This document shows, piece by piece, positions 1 through 7,649 of a DNA stretch of 43,270 nt. Source of the DNA: Marinitoga litoralis. GTDB lineage: Bacteria > Thermotogota > Thermotogae > Petrotogales > Petrotogaceae. The position numbers and the translations under genes are program-made. Numbering within the stretch: the first letter of the stretch is position 1; each line of letters begins with the position of its first letter. The stretch lies in NCBI RefSeq assembly GCF_016908145.1, contig NZ_JAFBDI010000019.1, positions 1 through 43,270 on the forward strand, written 5' to 3'. Below the pieces are notes generated by a model. That model searched no databases. It saw only the letters and a program-made list of their open reading frames with translations, and had not been told where the DNA came from.

Positions 1-42
1 TCCCCCCATCTTTTCTAAAAAATGCCAACAAAATGAATAAAA

Positions 43-77
43 CCCGCTTCTAGTCTAATTTTACTACTAGAAGCGGG
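43..77 (-). terminator. Probable terminator after tRNA-Thr
   Basis: An 11-bp perfect inverted repeat CCCGCTTCTAG / CTAGAAGCGGG encloses a 13-base loop. On the minus strand the second arm is followed by TTTTATTCATTTTG, so it can terminate leftward transcription coming from the tRNA gene. A possible promoter overlaps it, so an operator role is also possible. Confidence 0.65.
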
Positions 78-87
78 GGTTTGTCAA
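58..87 (-). promoter_or_regulatory. Possible leftward promoter inside the hairpin
   Basis: On the minus strand TTGACA (87-82) is followed after 18 bases by TAAAAT (63-58). The -10 box lies in the loop of the 11-bp inverted repeat at 43-77. It would drive a gene to the left of the window. The -35 match is perfect, but chance cannot be excluded in such AT-rich DNA. Confidence 0.35.
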
Positions 88-94
88 CAGTCTG

Positions 95-116
95 AGATTC
101 CCCTTACGGAGAATCT
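95..116 (-). other. GNRA-tetraloop hairpin in tRNA-Thr trailer
   Basis: On the minus strand AGATTCTCC and GGGGAATCT form a 9-bp stem (one T-G pair) closed by the loop GTAA, a GNRA tetraloop. It begins 9 bases after the encoded CCA end. No U tract follows on either strand, so it is not a standard terminator. It may be a processing or protective structure, or the remnant of another small RNA; the role is inference. Confidence 0.6.
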
Positions 117-125
117 TCAATATAT

Positions 126-200
126 TGGAGCCGGTGAAGGGAATCGAACCCCCAACCTACTCATTACGAATGAGCCGCTCTACCCTTGAGCTACACCGGC
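126..200 (-). tRNA. tRNA-Thr (anticodon CGT)
   Basis: The reverse strand folds as a cloverleaf. The acceptor arms GCCGGTG and CACCGGC pair perfectly, the D arm is GCTC/GAGC, and the anticodon stem is GCTCA/TGAGT around the loop TTCGTAA, giving anticodon CGT (reads ACG, threonine). The T arm is GGGGG-TTCGATT-CCCTT with two G-T pairs. The discriminator base is T and CCA is encoded (126-128). It has its own consensus promoter just upstream and a hairpin-rich trailer downstream. Confidence 0.95.
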
Positions 201-210
201 AAACAAGTAT

Positions 211-239
211 ATTATATTACTCAAAAACAATTTTGTCAA
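211..239 (-). promoter_or_regulatory. Consensus sigma-70 promoter of tRNA-Thr
   Basis: On the minus strand TTGACA (239-234) is followed after exactly 17 bases by TATAAT (216-211). The tRNA starts 10 bases after the -10 box. Both boxes match the consensus fully, as expected for a strong stable-RNA promoter. Confidence 0.9.
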
Positions 240-270
240 GAATATTTATATTTTTTATTTTTTAACATAA

Positions 271-304
271 TTATGATATAATAATTTATATATTATGATA
301 TAAT
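271..304 (+). promoter_or_regulatory. Two tandem extended -10 boxes before HD-GYP gene
   Basis: The 12-mer TTATGATATAAT occurs twice, at 271-282 and 293-304, with starts 22 bp apart (about two helical turns). Each copy contains TGATATAAT, an extended -10 element. The same nonamer precedes the PBP gene at 13804. The second copy would start transcription about 25 bases before the ATG. No good -35 box is visible. Confidence 0.55.
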
Positions 305-336
305 TATTATAATTTAATTAAAAAAGGGGAGATATA

Positions 337-1224
337 ATGGCTTTTGAAACGTATAAAATTTATGATACCACAAGCCTTTCAAATGGGGTAATAAATACAT
401 ATTTATTTGACTACATTGATAATATAGAAAATGCTCAAATTATTATTTCAAACAAAGAAGAGAATACGGATAAACCATATATATTATTAGAAAACGAAGA
501 ATTAAAATTAATTACTAAAGAAAATATCTTCACTATACCTTTTTCAAGTGAAAATTTCCAACTAATGTTATTAAAATTACTCTCTAATGCTTTTAATGAT
601 GAACCATTCAATTTATTATATTTATTAGAATCCAAAAGAAAAGAAAGTGCCGAATTTATTAAAAATCTTATTGTTCTTTTCGAGGTTGAAGATCAAAAGA
701 ATAGTATGAGTCATTCTCAAAGGGTAGCTTATTACACTAAAAAATTTGCAAAATATATTCATAAATCAGAAAATGAAATTGAATTTTTATATGATTTAGC
801 AATGCTCCATGATGTTGGAAGAATTGGAATTGAACAATTAATGCTATTTTCAAAAACAAGAATATATGATATAGAACAATGGGATTTAGAACATACCAAT
901 GCTGGAACTATTTTTTTATCAAATAGAAAAGAATTATGGTATGCAATTGATGTTGTAAGACATCATCATGAAAGATGGGATGGTGCTGGATTCCCAGATA
1001 AATTAAAAGGTGAGGAAATCCCATATTATGCAAGGTTTATAGGTATTGTTGACTGGTTTGACTTAGCAACTCATACAGCTACATCTGAACATTTTGGAAT
1101 TTTATCTCCAGAAGAAGCTATTGAGTATATGGAATTTAATTTAGGAAAAATTTTTGATCCAGTTTTAGGTAAATCATTTATAGAATTTATTAAAGAATTT
1201 TTATCAAAAGAGGAATTTATATAA
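337..1224 (+). CDS. HD-GYP domain protein, probable c-di-GMP phosphodiesterase
   Basis: This 295-aa protein has an unrecognised N-terminal part (about residues 1-105) and a C-terminal HD-GYP domain. The HD pair is in LHDVGRIGI (H158-D159; Arg replaces the common Lys). A conserved-type His lies at about 186, and the signature HHHERWDGAGFP spans 209-220, with Phe where GYP has Tyr. HD-GYP proteins hydrolyse cyclic di-GMP to pGpG or GMP using a metal centre. No signal peptide or membrane segment is seen, so it should be cytoplasmic. GGGGAG precedes the ATG. The N-terminal region could be a sensory or adaptor domain. The enzymatic role is family knowledge; the catalytic residues look intact. Confidence 0.9.
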   Translation: MAFETYKIYDTTSLSNGVINTYLFDYIDNIENAQIIISNKEENTDKPYILLENEELKLITKENIFTIPFSSENFQLMLLKLLSNAFNDEPFNLLYLLESKRKESAEFIKNLIVLFEVEDQKNSMSHSQRVAYYTKKFAKYIHKSENEIEFLYDLAMLHDVGRIGIEQLMLFSKTRIYDIEQWDLEHTNAGTIFLSNRKELWYAIDVVRHHHERWDGAGFPDKLKGEEIPYYARFIGIVDWFDLATHTATSEHFGILSPEEAIEYMEFNLGKIFDPVLGKSFIEFIKEFLSKEEFI

Positions 1225-1225
1225 T

Positions 1226-1249
1226 AAAAGCAGCCTGATGGCTGCTTTT
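1226..1249. terminator. Bidirectional terminator (HD-GYP / miaB)
   Basis: AAAAGCAGCC-TGAT-GGCTGCTTTT is a 7-bp GC-rich stem with a 4-base loop, flanked by A and T runs, so it works on both strands. It starts two bases after the HD-GYP stop and serves the converging miaB gene as well. Confidence 0.9.
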
Positions 1250-1263
1250 TATATTTTCCATAT

Positions 1264-2613
1264 TTATATATAATATTCAACTTTTTCAAAATTTGAATCT
1301 GACTCTTTTGCAATTATTTCGCCATATAACGGACCTGCTGATATCCTATTTATTTTTACTTTTACAAATTTACCCACAAAATCATCATTACTTTCAAATA
1401 TAACTACCTTATTATTTATTGTTCTACCTATATACGCTCCAGATTTAGTTTTATTTTCTTGAATAACCAAAACTGTTTTATCTAAATATTTTTCATTTTC
1501 TTCATGATTTATTTGCTTTTGAATATTCATTAAATATTGAAATCTTTTATTTTTTACTCTTTTTGGAATATCGTCTTCATAATACTTAGCTGATATTGTG
1601 CCTTCTCTTGGAGAATATTCTGCTATATTTAACCTTTCATATCTAGCTTTTTTTACCAAATCCACTGTTTCCATAAAATCTTCATCTGTTTCCCCTGGAA
1701 ATCCAACTATAATATCGCCTGATATAGTTACATTTTCAACTTTATCTTTTATTTTTTTCAACAAATCTAAATAAAATTCTTTTGTATATCTTCTATTCAT
1801 TTTTCTCAATATGTTATTACTTCCTGCTTGAACTGGTAAATGGAAATTTTTAGCTGCTTTTGGATTTTTACTAATTTCATCTATTAAATCATCTGTTATA
1901 TCAGTTGGATAAGAAGTTAAGAACCATATCCTTTTTATCGATTCAAATTTTGCTGCTTCCCTTATTAATATATCTAATTTAGGTTTTCCATCTCCAAAAT
2001 CTTTCCCATACGAATCAACATTTTGTCCTAAAAAAGTTATTTCTCTATAACCATTATCATTATAGTATTTTACTTCTTTTATAATATCTTCTATGGGTCT
2101 GCTTTTTTCAAAACTTCTAGTATAAGGTACTATACAATATGTACAATATTTATTACATCCATATATAATATTTATCCATCCATGATGTTTACTATATGGG
2201 TGTTTTGGTAAATCTGCTGTTATATTCTCAAACTTATCTGAAAAATCTGAAAATCTCTTTCCTTCTTTTGCTTTTTTATAGAATTCATTTATTTCCATAT
2301 AATTTCTTGTACCAAAAACGAAATTTACACCATGAAATCTATTCAATATGTTTTTTCTTTCCTTTTCTGCTACACATCCACCTACAGCAATTACTAAGTT
2401 TTCATTTTTTTTCTTTAATTTTTCATAATATCCTATAGCTCCATATAACTTATGTTCAGCTTTTTCTCTAACAGCACAACTATTTAAGATTATAAAATCT
2501 GCTTCTTGTGGATTTTCTGTCCATTCGAAGCCTTCTTTTTCTAATACACCTGTCATAATTTCTGATTCATTTACATTCATTTGACATCCAAATGTCTTTA
2601 TGTAAAATTTCAC
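1264..2613 (-). CDS. miaB: tRNA-2-methylthio-N6-dimethylallyladenosine synthase MiaB
   Basis: This radical SAM methylthiotransferase adds the 2-methylthio group to i6A37 of tRNAs. The N-terminal MTTase domain has KTFGCQMN with C10, then C46 (NSCAVRE) and C80 (GGCVAEKE), which bind the auxiliary 4Fe-4S cluster. The radical SAM motif YGCNKYCTYC gives C153, C157 and C160. A C-terminal TRAM domain covers about 375-440. At 449 aa it has the usual length, and the KTFGCQMN opening and overall pattern favour MiaB over RimO or MtaB. The start is GTG, five bases after GGAGGTG. It follows the rpsB terminator and so probably has its own promoter or relies on readthrough. Confidence 0.95.
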   Translation of the reverse strand: MKFYIKTFGCQMNVNESEIMTGVLEKEGFEWTENPQEADFIILNSCAVREKAEHKLYGAIGYYEKLKKKNENLVIAVGGCVAEKERKNILNRFHGVNFVFGTRNYMEINEFYKKAKEGKRFSDFSDKFENITADLPKHPYSKHHGWINIIYGCNKYCTYCIVPYTRSFEKSRPIEDIIKEVKYYNDNGYREITFLGQNVDSYGKDFGDGKPKLDILIREAAKFESIKRIWFLTSYPTDITDDLIDEISKNPKAAKNFHLPVQAGSNNILRKMNRRYTKEFYLDLLKKIKDKVENVTISGDIIVGFPGETDEDFMETVDLVKKARYERLNIAEYSPREGTISAKYYEDDIPKRVKNKRFQYLMNIQKQINHEENEKYLDKTVLVIQENKTKSGAYIGRTINNKVVIFESNDDFVGKFVKVKINRISAGPLYGEIIAKESDSNFEKVEYYI

Positions 2614-2638
2614 TTTTTCACCTCCAAATTTTAATAAA

Positions 2639-2662
2639 ATCCCGGAGAAAATCCCCGGGATA
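2639..2662 (-). terminator. Terminator after rpsB
   Basis: On the minus strand TCCCGGGGA-TTT-TCTCCGGGA forms a 9-bp stem (one G-T pair) followed by TTTTATTAAAATTT. It lies between the rpsB stop and the miaB start and should end the yceD-to-rpsB transcript. Confidence 0.85.
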
Positions 2663-2676
2663 ATTTATATATTTAA

Positions 2677-3480
2677 TTATTCTTCATCTTCTTCAACGAT
2701 TTCTCCATATTTTTCTTCAGCTTCAACTTTTGCTTTTGTAACTTCTTCAACATCATCTTCAATTACTTCGGTTTCTTCTGGAATTTCTTCACCCATTCTT
2801 CCTTCTCTTCCTTCGATGTATGCATCTGCAATTTTAGAAGCAATTAATTTAATTGCTCTTATAGCATCATCATTACCAGGAATTACAATATCGATTGGAT
2901 CAGGATCACAATTTGTATCTACTAAAGCAATTATAGGAATTCCTAACATATTTGCTTCAGCTATAGCTATTTGTTCTTTTCTAGGATCAATTAAGAAAAT
3001 AAAATCAGGAATTCTTTTCATTCCTCTTAAACCACCAAGGTTTTTATTCAACTTGTCATATACTTTCTTAATTCTACTTTGTTCCTTCTTTGGTAATTTT
3101 TCAAATTCTTCTGAATTTACAAATTCATCTAATTCTTCTAATTTTTTAATTCTTTTTTTGATAGTTGGGAAATTTGTTAATAAACCACCTAACCATCTGT
3201 TATTTACATAGTAAGCTCCAGCTCTTTTTGCTTCTTCTTCAATAATTTGTTGTGCTTGTTTTTTTGTTCCAACAAATAATATAACTTTTCCTTCTGAAGC
3301 TTGTTCTCTAACAAATTCATATGCTTCTTCTACTGCTTTTAATGACTTTTGTAAGTCGATAATGTAAATACCTTTTCTTTCTGTGAAAATATAAGGTTTC
3401 ATTTTTGGGTTCCATCTTCTTGTTCTATGACCAAAATGAACCCCAGCTTCTAAAAGTTGTTTCATGCTAATAACTGACAT
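2677..3480 (-). CDS. rpsB: 30S ribosomal protein S2
   Basis: S2 of the small ribosomal subunit, 267 aa from the ATG at 3480. It opens with [18 protein letters not shown], and the family blocks [33 protein letters not shown] and DPRKE follow. An acidic tail of about 40 residues ends in VEEDEE. The frame is open up to 3516 with a GTG, but the ATG with GGAGGTG seven bases upstream is the clear start. It is the last gene of the operon, and its partner tsf, usually adjacent, lies about 24 kb away at 27963. A GC-rich leader separates it from rsfS. Confidence 0.97.
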   Translation of the reverse strand: MSVISMKQLLEAGVHFGHRTRRWNPKMKPYIFTERKGIYIIDLQKSLKAVEEAYEFVREQASEGKVILFVGTKKQAQQIIEEEAKRAGAYYVNNRWLGGLLTNFPTIKKRIKKLEELDEFVNSEEFEKLPKKEQSRIKKVYDKLNKNLGGLRGMKRIPDFIFLIDPRKEQIAIAEANMLGIPIIALVDTNCDPDPIDIVIPGNDDAIRAIKLIASKIADAYIEGREGRMGEEIPEETEVIEDDVEEVTKAKVEAEEKYGEIVEEDEE

Positions 3481-3571
3481 CCTACTACACCTCCAGATTT
3501 TGGTTTTCACCTCCACCGCCTTACGTTTCCGACCTTTTAGGCACCGAGGAAACTACTAACGGTGTGTGAGG
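3481..3571 (-). promoter_or_regulatory. Structured rpsB leader (candidate S2 autoregulation)
   Basis: This 91-base spacer is far more GC-rich than its surroundings. In the RNA an outer helix can form from CCUC-(ACA)-CACCG (3571-3560) with CGGUG-GAGG (3518-3510). An inner helix GUUUCC/GGAAAC (3553-3548 with 3530-3525) follows, and a short CCU/AGG tip is possible. The same 5' CACCG could instead pair with the internal CGGUG at 3546-3542, so two folds compete. GGAGGUG occurs twice: one copy overlaps the outer helix and the other is the free Shine-Dalgarno. A regulatory role for S2 is inferred from analogy with other ribosomal-protein leaders. Confidence 0.55.
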
Positions 3572-3928
3572 TTATATATTAATTTCTTTTGATTCATTCC
3601 ATAATCCTTCTAAATCATAAAATTCTCTTGCTCTTTCAGAAAATAAATGAACTATTATACTTCCGCCATCAACTATTAACCATTCATAACCTTTATCTTT
3701 GTCATAATATAATAATTCATGATTTTTTTCTTTAAATTTATCAACTACTGCTTCTTTTAATGCATTTAAATGTGTGTCTGAATTACCTGTTGCTATAATA
3801 AAATAATCCACCAATAACGGGGTATTTTTCATATCTAAGATTTTTATATTAATAGCATCTTTTTCATCTAATATATTATATAATTCTTTAGCTAATTCAA
3901 AAATTTCCTCTTCTGATTTTATCTTCAC
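3572..3928 (-). CDS. rsfS: Ribosomal silencing factor RsfS (YbeB/iojap family)
   Basis: RsfS binds ribosomal protein L14 and blocks joining of the subunits when growth slows. The 118-aa protein has the family core: DYFIIATGNSDTHLNAL, then GYEWLIVDGGSIIVHLF and the end REFYDLEGLW. Length is typical. The start is GTG, seven bases after GGAGGTG. It sits between glmS and rpsB in a six-gene leftward operon; the usual partner nadD is not here. Confidence 0.95.
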   Translation of the reverse strand: MKIKSEEEIFELAKELYNILDEKDAINIKILDMKNTPLLVDYFIIATGNSDTHLNALKEAVVDKFKEKNHELLYYDKDKGYEWLIVDGGSIIVHLFSERAREFYDLEGLWNESKEINI

Positions 3929-3943
3929 TAATTTTCACCTCCA

Positions 3944-5770
3944 TTACTCTACTGTTACACTTTTCGCCAAATTTCTTGGTTTATCAGGATCTAAATTTCT
4001 CAATACGGCTACATTATATGCAAACATTTGTATTATAGGAGCCATTACTAAAGGATATAATGCTTCATGTGTTTTTGGAACAAATATATATTCATTTGTT
4101 AATTCTTCTATTTCTTTATTTCCTTTTGTTGTTAAAGCTATAATATTTGCATTTCTAGCTTTTGATTCCATTAAGTTTGATTTCATTTTTTCATATAATG
4201 AGTCTTTAGGTATTATTGCAAATACAGGGAACTGTTCATCTAATAAAGCTATAGGTCCATGTTTTAATTCTCCTGCTTGATAACCTGCAGCATGTATATA
4301 ACTTATTTCTTTTAATTTCAATGCGCCTTCTAATGCAGTTGGGAATCCAAATCCTCTTCCTATATACATCATATGTTGATAATTAACATATTCTCTTGCT
4401 AATTCTTTTGTTTTTTCATTTAGTTTTAATACTTCTTTATATATTTCTGGCATTTCTTCTATACCTTTTAATATATCTATTATTTCTTCATTTATTCCTT
4501 GAGTTAATTCAATTATTTTTGCACCTACTGCGTATAATATAGCTATTTGTGCAGTAAATGTTTTAGTTGCAGCAACTCCAATTTCAGGACCTGTATTCAT
4601 ATAAATTGCACCATGTGATTCTCTAGGAATAGTAGATCCAAATACATTACTTATTGCAATTACTTTTGCACCTTTTTCTTTTGCAATTCTTATACCTTCT
4701 AAAGTGTCTATAGTTTCCCCAGATTGTGAAATTGCTAATACTAATGTATTTTCATCAACATGTGGATTCATATATCTAAATTCTGAAGCTACTTCTATAT
4801 CAACATCTATTTTTGAATATCTATTCATAAAATATTTAAAAGTTAATCCAGCATGATAACTTGTTCCACATGCTACTATATATATTTTCTTCAATTTATT
4901 CGATATAAATTCAGTTAAATCTTCTAATTCCAATAATAAAGGTTTTCCATCTTTTATCCTTCCTGCTATAGCCGCTTTTAATGCTTCAGGTTGTTCATTT
5001 ATTTCCTTTAACATAAAATGATCATATCCGCCTTTTTCTGCGGCTTGTTCATCCCAATCTATATGCACGGAATTTTTTTCTATCTTTTCTCCATTAATAT
5101 TATAAAACTCTATTTTTCCTGGTTGAAGTAAGGCAATTTCATTATCATCCATAAAATATACATCTTTTGTATATTTTATTATTGGAGTTATATCAGAAGC
5201 TAAAAATGCATATTCATTATTATACGCTACTACTAAAGGACTACCTTTTCTCACTGAGACTATTCTATTTTCTCCTGTATGTATAACACCAATTGCATAT
5301 GCTCCATCTAATCTTTTTATTGCCTTAAGTACCGCATCAAATAAATCTCCATTATAGTATTCTTCAACTAAATGAGCTATTACTTCTGTATCTGTTTCAG
5401 ATTTAAAAATATGTCCTTTTTCTTTTAATTCTTCACGTAATTCCTGGAAATTTTCTATTATTCCATTATGTACCAATGCTATCTTACCAGTACAATCTGT
5501 ATGTGGATGAGCATTTATATCTGTTACTCCTCCATGAGTTGCCCATCTTGTATGTGCTATACCTACTTTTATCTTTTCTTCTAACTTATCATTTAATTCA
5601 TTTTGTAAATTAACTATCTTACCAACACTTTTCACCAATTCAATATGATTATTTTTTGAAAACGCAATCCCCGCAGAGTCATATCCCCTATATTCTAATT
5701 TTTTTAAGCCTAATACGATGTCTTTTACTTTTATGTCTTCTTTCCCGACTACTCCCACAATTCCACACAT
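3944..5770 (-). CDS. glmS: Glutamine-fructose-6-phosphate aminotransferase GlmS
   Basis: GlmS makes glucosamine-6-phosphate from fructose-6-phosphate and glutamine, the first step to UDP-GlcNAc. The N-terminal glutaminase domain begins MCGIVGVVG with the catalytic Cys2 and has HTRWATHGGVTDINAHPH. Two SIS domains follow, marked by VACGTSYHAG, SQSGETIDTLEG and ATKTFTAQ, and the protein ends with PRNLAKSVTVE as is typical. At 608 aa it is full length. It lies between plsX and rsfS with only 13-15 base gaps, leaving no room for a glmS ribozyme. Confidence 0.97.
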   Translation of the reverse strand: MCGIVGVVGKEDIKVKDIVLGLKKLEYRGYDSAGIAFSKNNHIELVKSVGKIVNLQNELNDKLEEKIKVGIAHTRWATHGGVTDINAHPHTDCTGKIALVHNGIIENFQELREELKEKGHIFKSETDTEVIAHLVEEYYNGDLFDAVLKAIKRLDGAYAIGVIHTGENRIVSVRKGSPLVVAYNNEYAFLASDITPIIKYTKDVYFMDDNEIALLQPGKIEFYNINGEKIEKNSVHIDWDEQAAEKGGYDHFMLKEINEQPEALKAAIAGRIKDGKPLLLELEDLTEFISNKLKKIYIVACGTSYHAGLTFKYFMNRYSKIDVDIEVASEFRYMNPHVDENTLVLAISQSGETIDTLEGIRIAKEKGAKVIAISNVFGSTIPRESHGAIYMNTGPEIGVAATKTFTAQIAILYAVGAKIIELTQGINEEIIDILKGIEEMPEIYKEVLKLNEKTKELAREYVNYQHMMYIGRGFGFPTALEGALKLKEISYIHAAGYQAGELKHGPIALLDEQFPVFAIIPKDSLYEKMKSNLMESKARNANIIALTTKGNKEIEELTNEYIFVPKTHEALYPLVMAPIIQMFAYNVAVLRNLDPDKPRNLAKSVTVE

Positions 5771-5784
5771 TATATTATCCTCCT

Positions 5785-6771
5785 TTACAACATTTCCTTT
5801 ATCTTATCAACTATTTTTTCTTTTACTGCTTTATTTGCAACTAATAATGCATTTGCAATTGCTTCGCTATCAGAAGAACCATGTGCTTTTATTAATATTC
5901 CATTTATTCCTAGGAAGAATGTTCCACCATATTGTCTATAGTCTAAACTAGACTTTAAACCTTTTAAAGCATTCTTCATTAATAATGCTCCAATTTTGGT
6001 TAAAATATTTCCATTAGTAACTTTTTCTTTTAACTCTGAAAGAATATAATATGCAGTACCTTCAATTGTTTTAAGCATATTATTTCCAGTAAATCCATCT
6101 GTTACAATAACATCAATATTTTTCTCAAAAATATCTCTGCCTTCTACAAATCCAGCATAATCTATATTATTATCTTGAGACAAATATTCCGCTGCTTCTT
6201 TTACTAATTTCGTTCCCTTAGTTTCTTCGGTTCCTATATTTAATATATGAACTTTAGGATTTTCAATACCTAAAAATTTAGCAAATGCTATTCCTTCTTT
6301 TGCTAAATCTAAAAAGTGAACAGGTTTTAATTCTGCATTTGCACCACCATCAACTAAAACTCTTGGTTTTCCACCTTTTCCTGGCAGTGGAATAACCAAA
6401 GCTGGTCTTGTAATTCCTTCAATTCTTCCAGTAACAAATGTTCCAGCTGCAAGTAATGCACCTGTATTCCCTGCACTTACAAAAGCATCTAATTCTCCAT
6501 TTTTCATCATTTCATTTCCTATATAAATAGAACTATTTTTTAATTTAATAACTTCTGTGGGTTTCGTATGATTATCTACTAAATTTTCTGCTTTAATAAA
6601 CTTTATTCTATTTTTCAATTCACTTGGTATTTCTAAACTTTCGTCTCCCCCAATTAAATAAAGTTCTTCTAAATAATTATTTTTTAAAGCAAAAATCGCG
6701 CCCTCTAAATTAGATTGGGGCGCGTTATCTCCGCCGAATAAATCTAAGCCTATTCTGGCTTTTTCAGACAT
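5785..6771 (-). CDS. plsX: Phosphate acyltransferase PlsX
   Basis: PlsX converts acyl-ACP to acyl-phosphate, the donor used by PlsY (also in this window at 19619) to start phospholipid synthesis. The 328-aa sequence has GLDLFGGDNAP at the N-terminus, VSAGNTGALLAAGTF, and VDGGANAELKP, and NIGTEETKGT and TDGFTGNNMLK further on, all PlsX blocks. It is a soluble, membrane-associated enzyme. It follows rpmF by two bases, the conserved rpmF-plsX arrangement, and its Shine-Dalgarno lies in the end of rpmF. Confidence 0.96.
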   Translation of the reverse strand: MSEKARIGLDLFGGDNAPQSNLEGAIFALKNNYLEELYLIGGDESLEIPSELKNRIKFIKAENLVDNHTKPTEVIKLKNSSIYIGNEMMKNGELDAFVSAGNTGALLAAGTFVTGRIEGITRPALVIPLPGKGGKPRVLVDGGANAELKPVHFLDLAKEGIAFAKFLGIENPKVHILNIGTEETKGTKLVKEAAEYLSQDNNIDYAGFVEGRDIFEKNIDVIVTDGFTGNNMLKTIEGTAYYILSELKEKVTNGNILTKIGALLMKNALKGLKSSLDYRQYGGTFFLGINGILIKAHGSSDSEAIANALLVANKAVKEKIVDKIKEML

Positions 6772-6773
6772 TA

Positions 6774-6959
6774 TTATTCTCCTATTTCTAATATTTGTTT
6801 GCCGTTATAGTAACCGCAGTTTAAACAAACTCTGTGGGGGAGTTTTGGTTCTCCACAATTTGGACATTTTGATACATTTACTTTAATTGCTTTGTATAAA
6901 TTTGCAGCTCTTCTTCTGTGTGTTCTTGCTCTTGATGTTTTTTGCTTTGGTACAGCCAT
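6774..6959 (-). CDS. rpmF: 50S ribosomal protein L32
   Basis: This 61-aa basic protein starts MAVPKQKTSRARTHRRRA and carries a zinc ribbon of two CxxC pairs, C32-C35 and C45-C48. Length and motifs match L32 of the C+ (zinc-binding) type. AGGAGG precedes the ATG. It sits between yceD and plsX, the common bacterial order. Confidence 0.97.
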   Translation of the reverse strand: MAVPKQKTSRARTHRRRAANLYKAIKVNVSKCPNCGEPKLPHRVCLNCGYYNGKQILEIGE

Positions 6960-6984
6960 TTATAATCCCTCCTAAAATTTATTA

Positions 6985-7551
6985 TTATTCTTCATTAAAT
7001 ATATCCAATAATTTTGCAAACCTTGGATCTATATATTCTTCTTCATGCTTATGTTCAGGATTTTCATTTAAATCCACACCACATACAGGACATAATCCTT
7101 TGCAATTTTCATCGCATAATGGCTTTTCTGAAATTTCCATTAAAATTGATTCTATTATTCTATCAGTTATATCAACTTTACTTTCGTTAAAGAATATTGT
7201 ATTATCTAATGATTCTAACTTTTCATTTTTTATATATTTATCCGATAATCTTTCATTAATATAATATGCTTCAATTTCACCATTTATATCCTGATGGTAT
7301 TTTTTTAAACATCTTGAACATTCTAATTCTAATTTTGTTTTTACAGCACCTTTTATAATAAACCCTTCAGAATTTTTTTCTATATAAAAATCAACATCAA
7401 CTTTATCAATTATATCAAATAATCCTTCAGGCGTATCTATTTTCTCCCAATTTAATTGGAATGAAAAATCTTCTCTTTCTTCAATTTTTTCTAAATCGTA
7501 TATAAGTTTTGCATCTCTTAATTTATCATTTAAACTTTTATCATTTATCAT
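6985..7551 (-). CDS. YceD/DUF177 family protein
   Basis: This 188-aa protein belongs to the YceD (DUF177) family, found almost always before rpmF and linked in other bacteria to 23S rRNA accumulation. C78 and C81 form one CxxC pair (ECSRCLKKY), and C146, C150, C154 and C157 form a second cluster (CDENCKGLCPVC), suggesting zinc binding. It starts with ATG behind GAGGTG and is the first gene of the yceD-rpmF-plsX-glmS-rsfS-rpsB operon. Confidence 0.9.
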   Translation of the reverse strand: MINDKSLNDKLRDAKLIYDLEKIEEREDFSFQLNWEKIDTPEGLFDIIDKVDVDFYIEKNSEGFIIKGAVKTKLELECSRCLKKYHQDINGEIEAYYINERLSDKYIKNEKLESLDNTIFFNESKVDITDRIIESILMEISEKPLCDENCKGLCPVCGVDLNENPEHKHEEEYIDPRFAKLLDIFNEE

Positions 7552-7649
7552 GATAACACCTCGCGCTTTATTTTACGACAATATTTTTTAATATATAACA
7601 AGAGTATGTTAATTTTCTGTTATATTTTTTATGGGTGATATTTAATATT

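Noticed and set aside
1..40. ATG on the minus strand at 9-7 as the start of a gene leaving the window
   Set aside because: No ribosome site precedes it and only three codons are visible.
2196..2438. Open frame on the plus strand inside miaB
   Set aside because: It is an antisense shadow of miaB, hydrophobic only because the reverse strand is pyrimidine-rich; no ribosome site.
2816..3211. 131-codon open frame opposite rpsB
   Set aside because: It lies fully within the well-conserved rpsB gene and matches nothing recognisable.
5771..5784. glmS ribozyme upstream of glmS
   Set aside because: Only 14 bases separate plsX from glmS; there is no space for the ribozyme.
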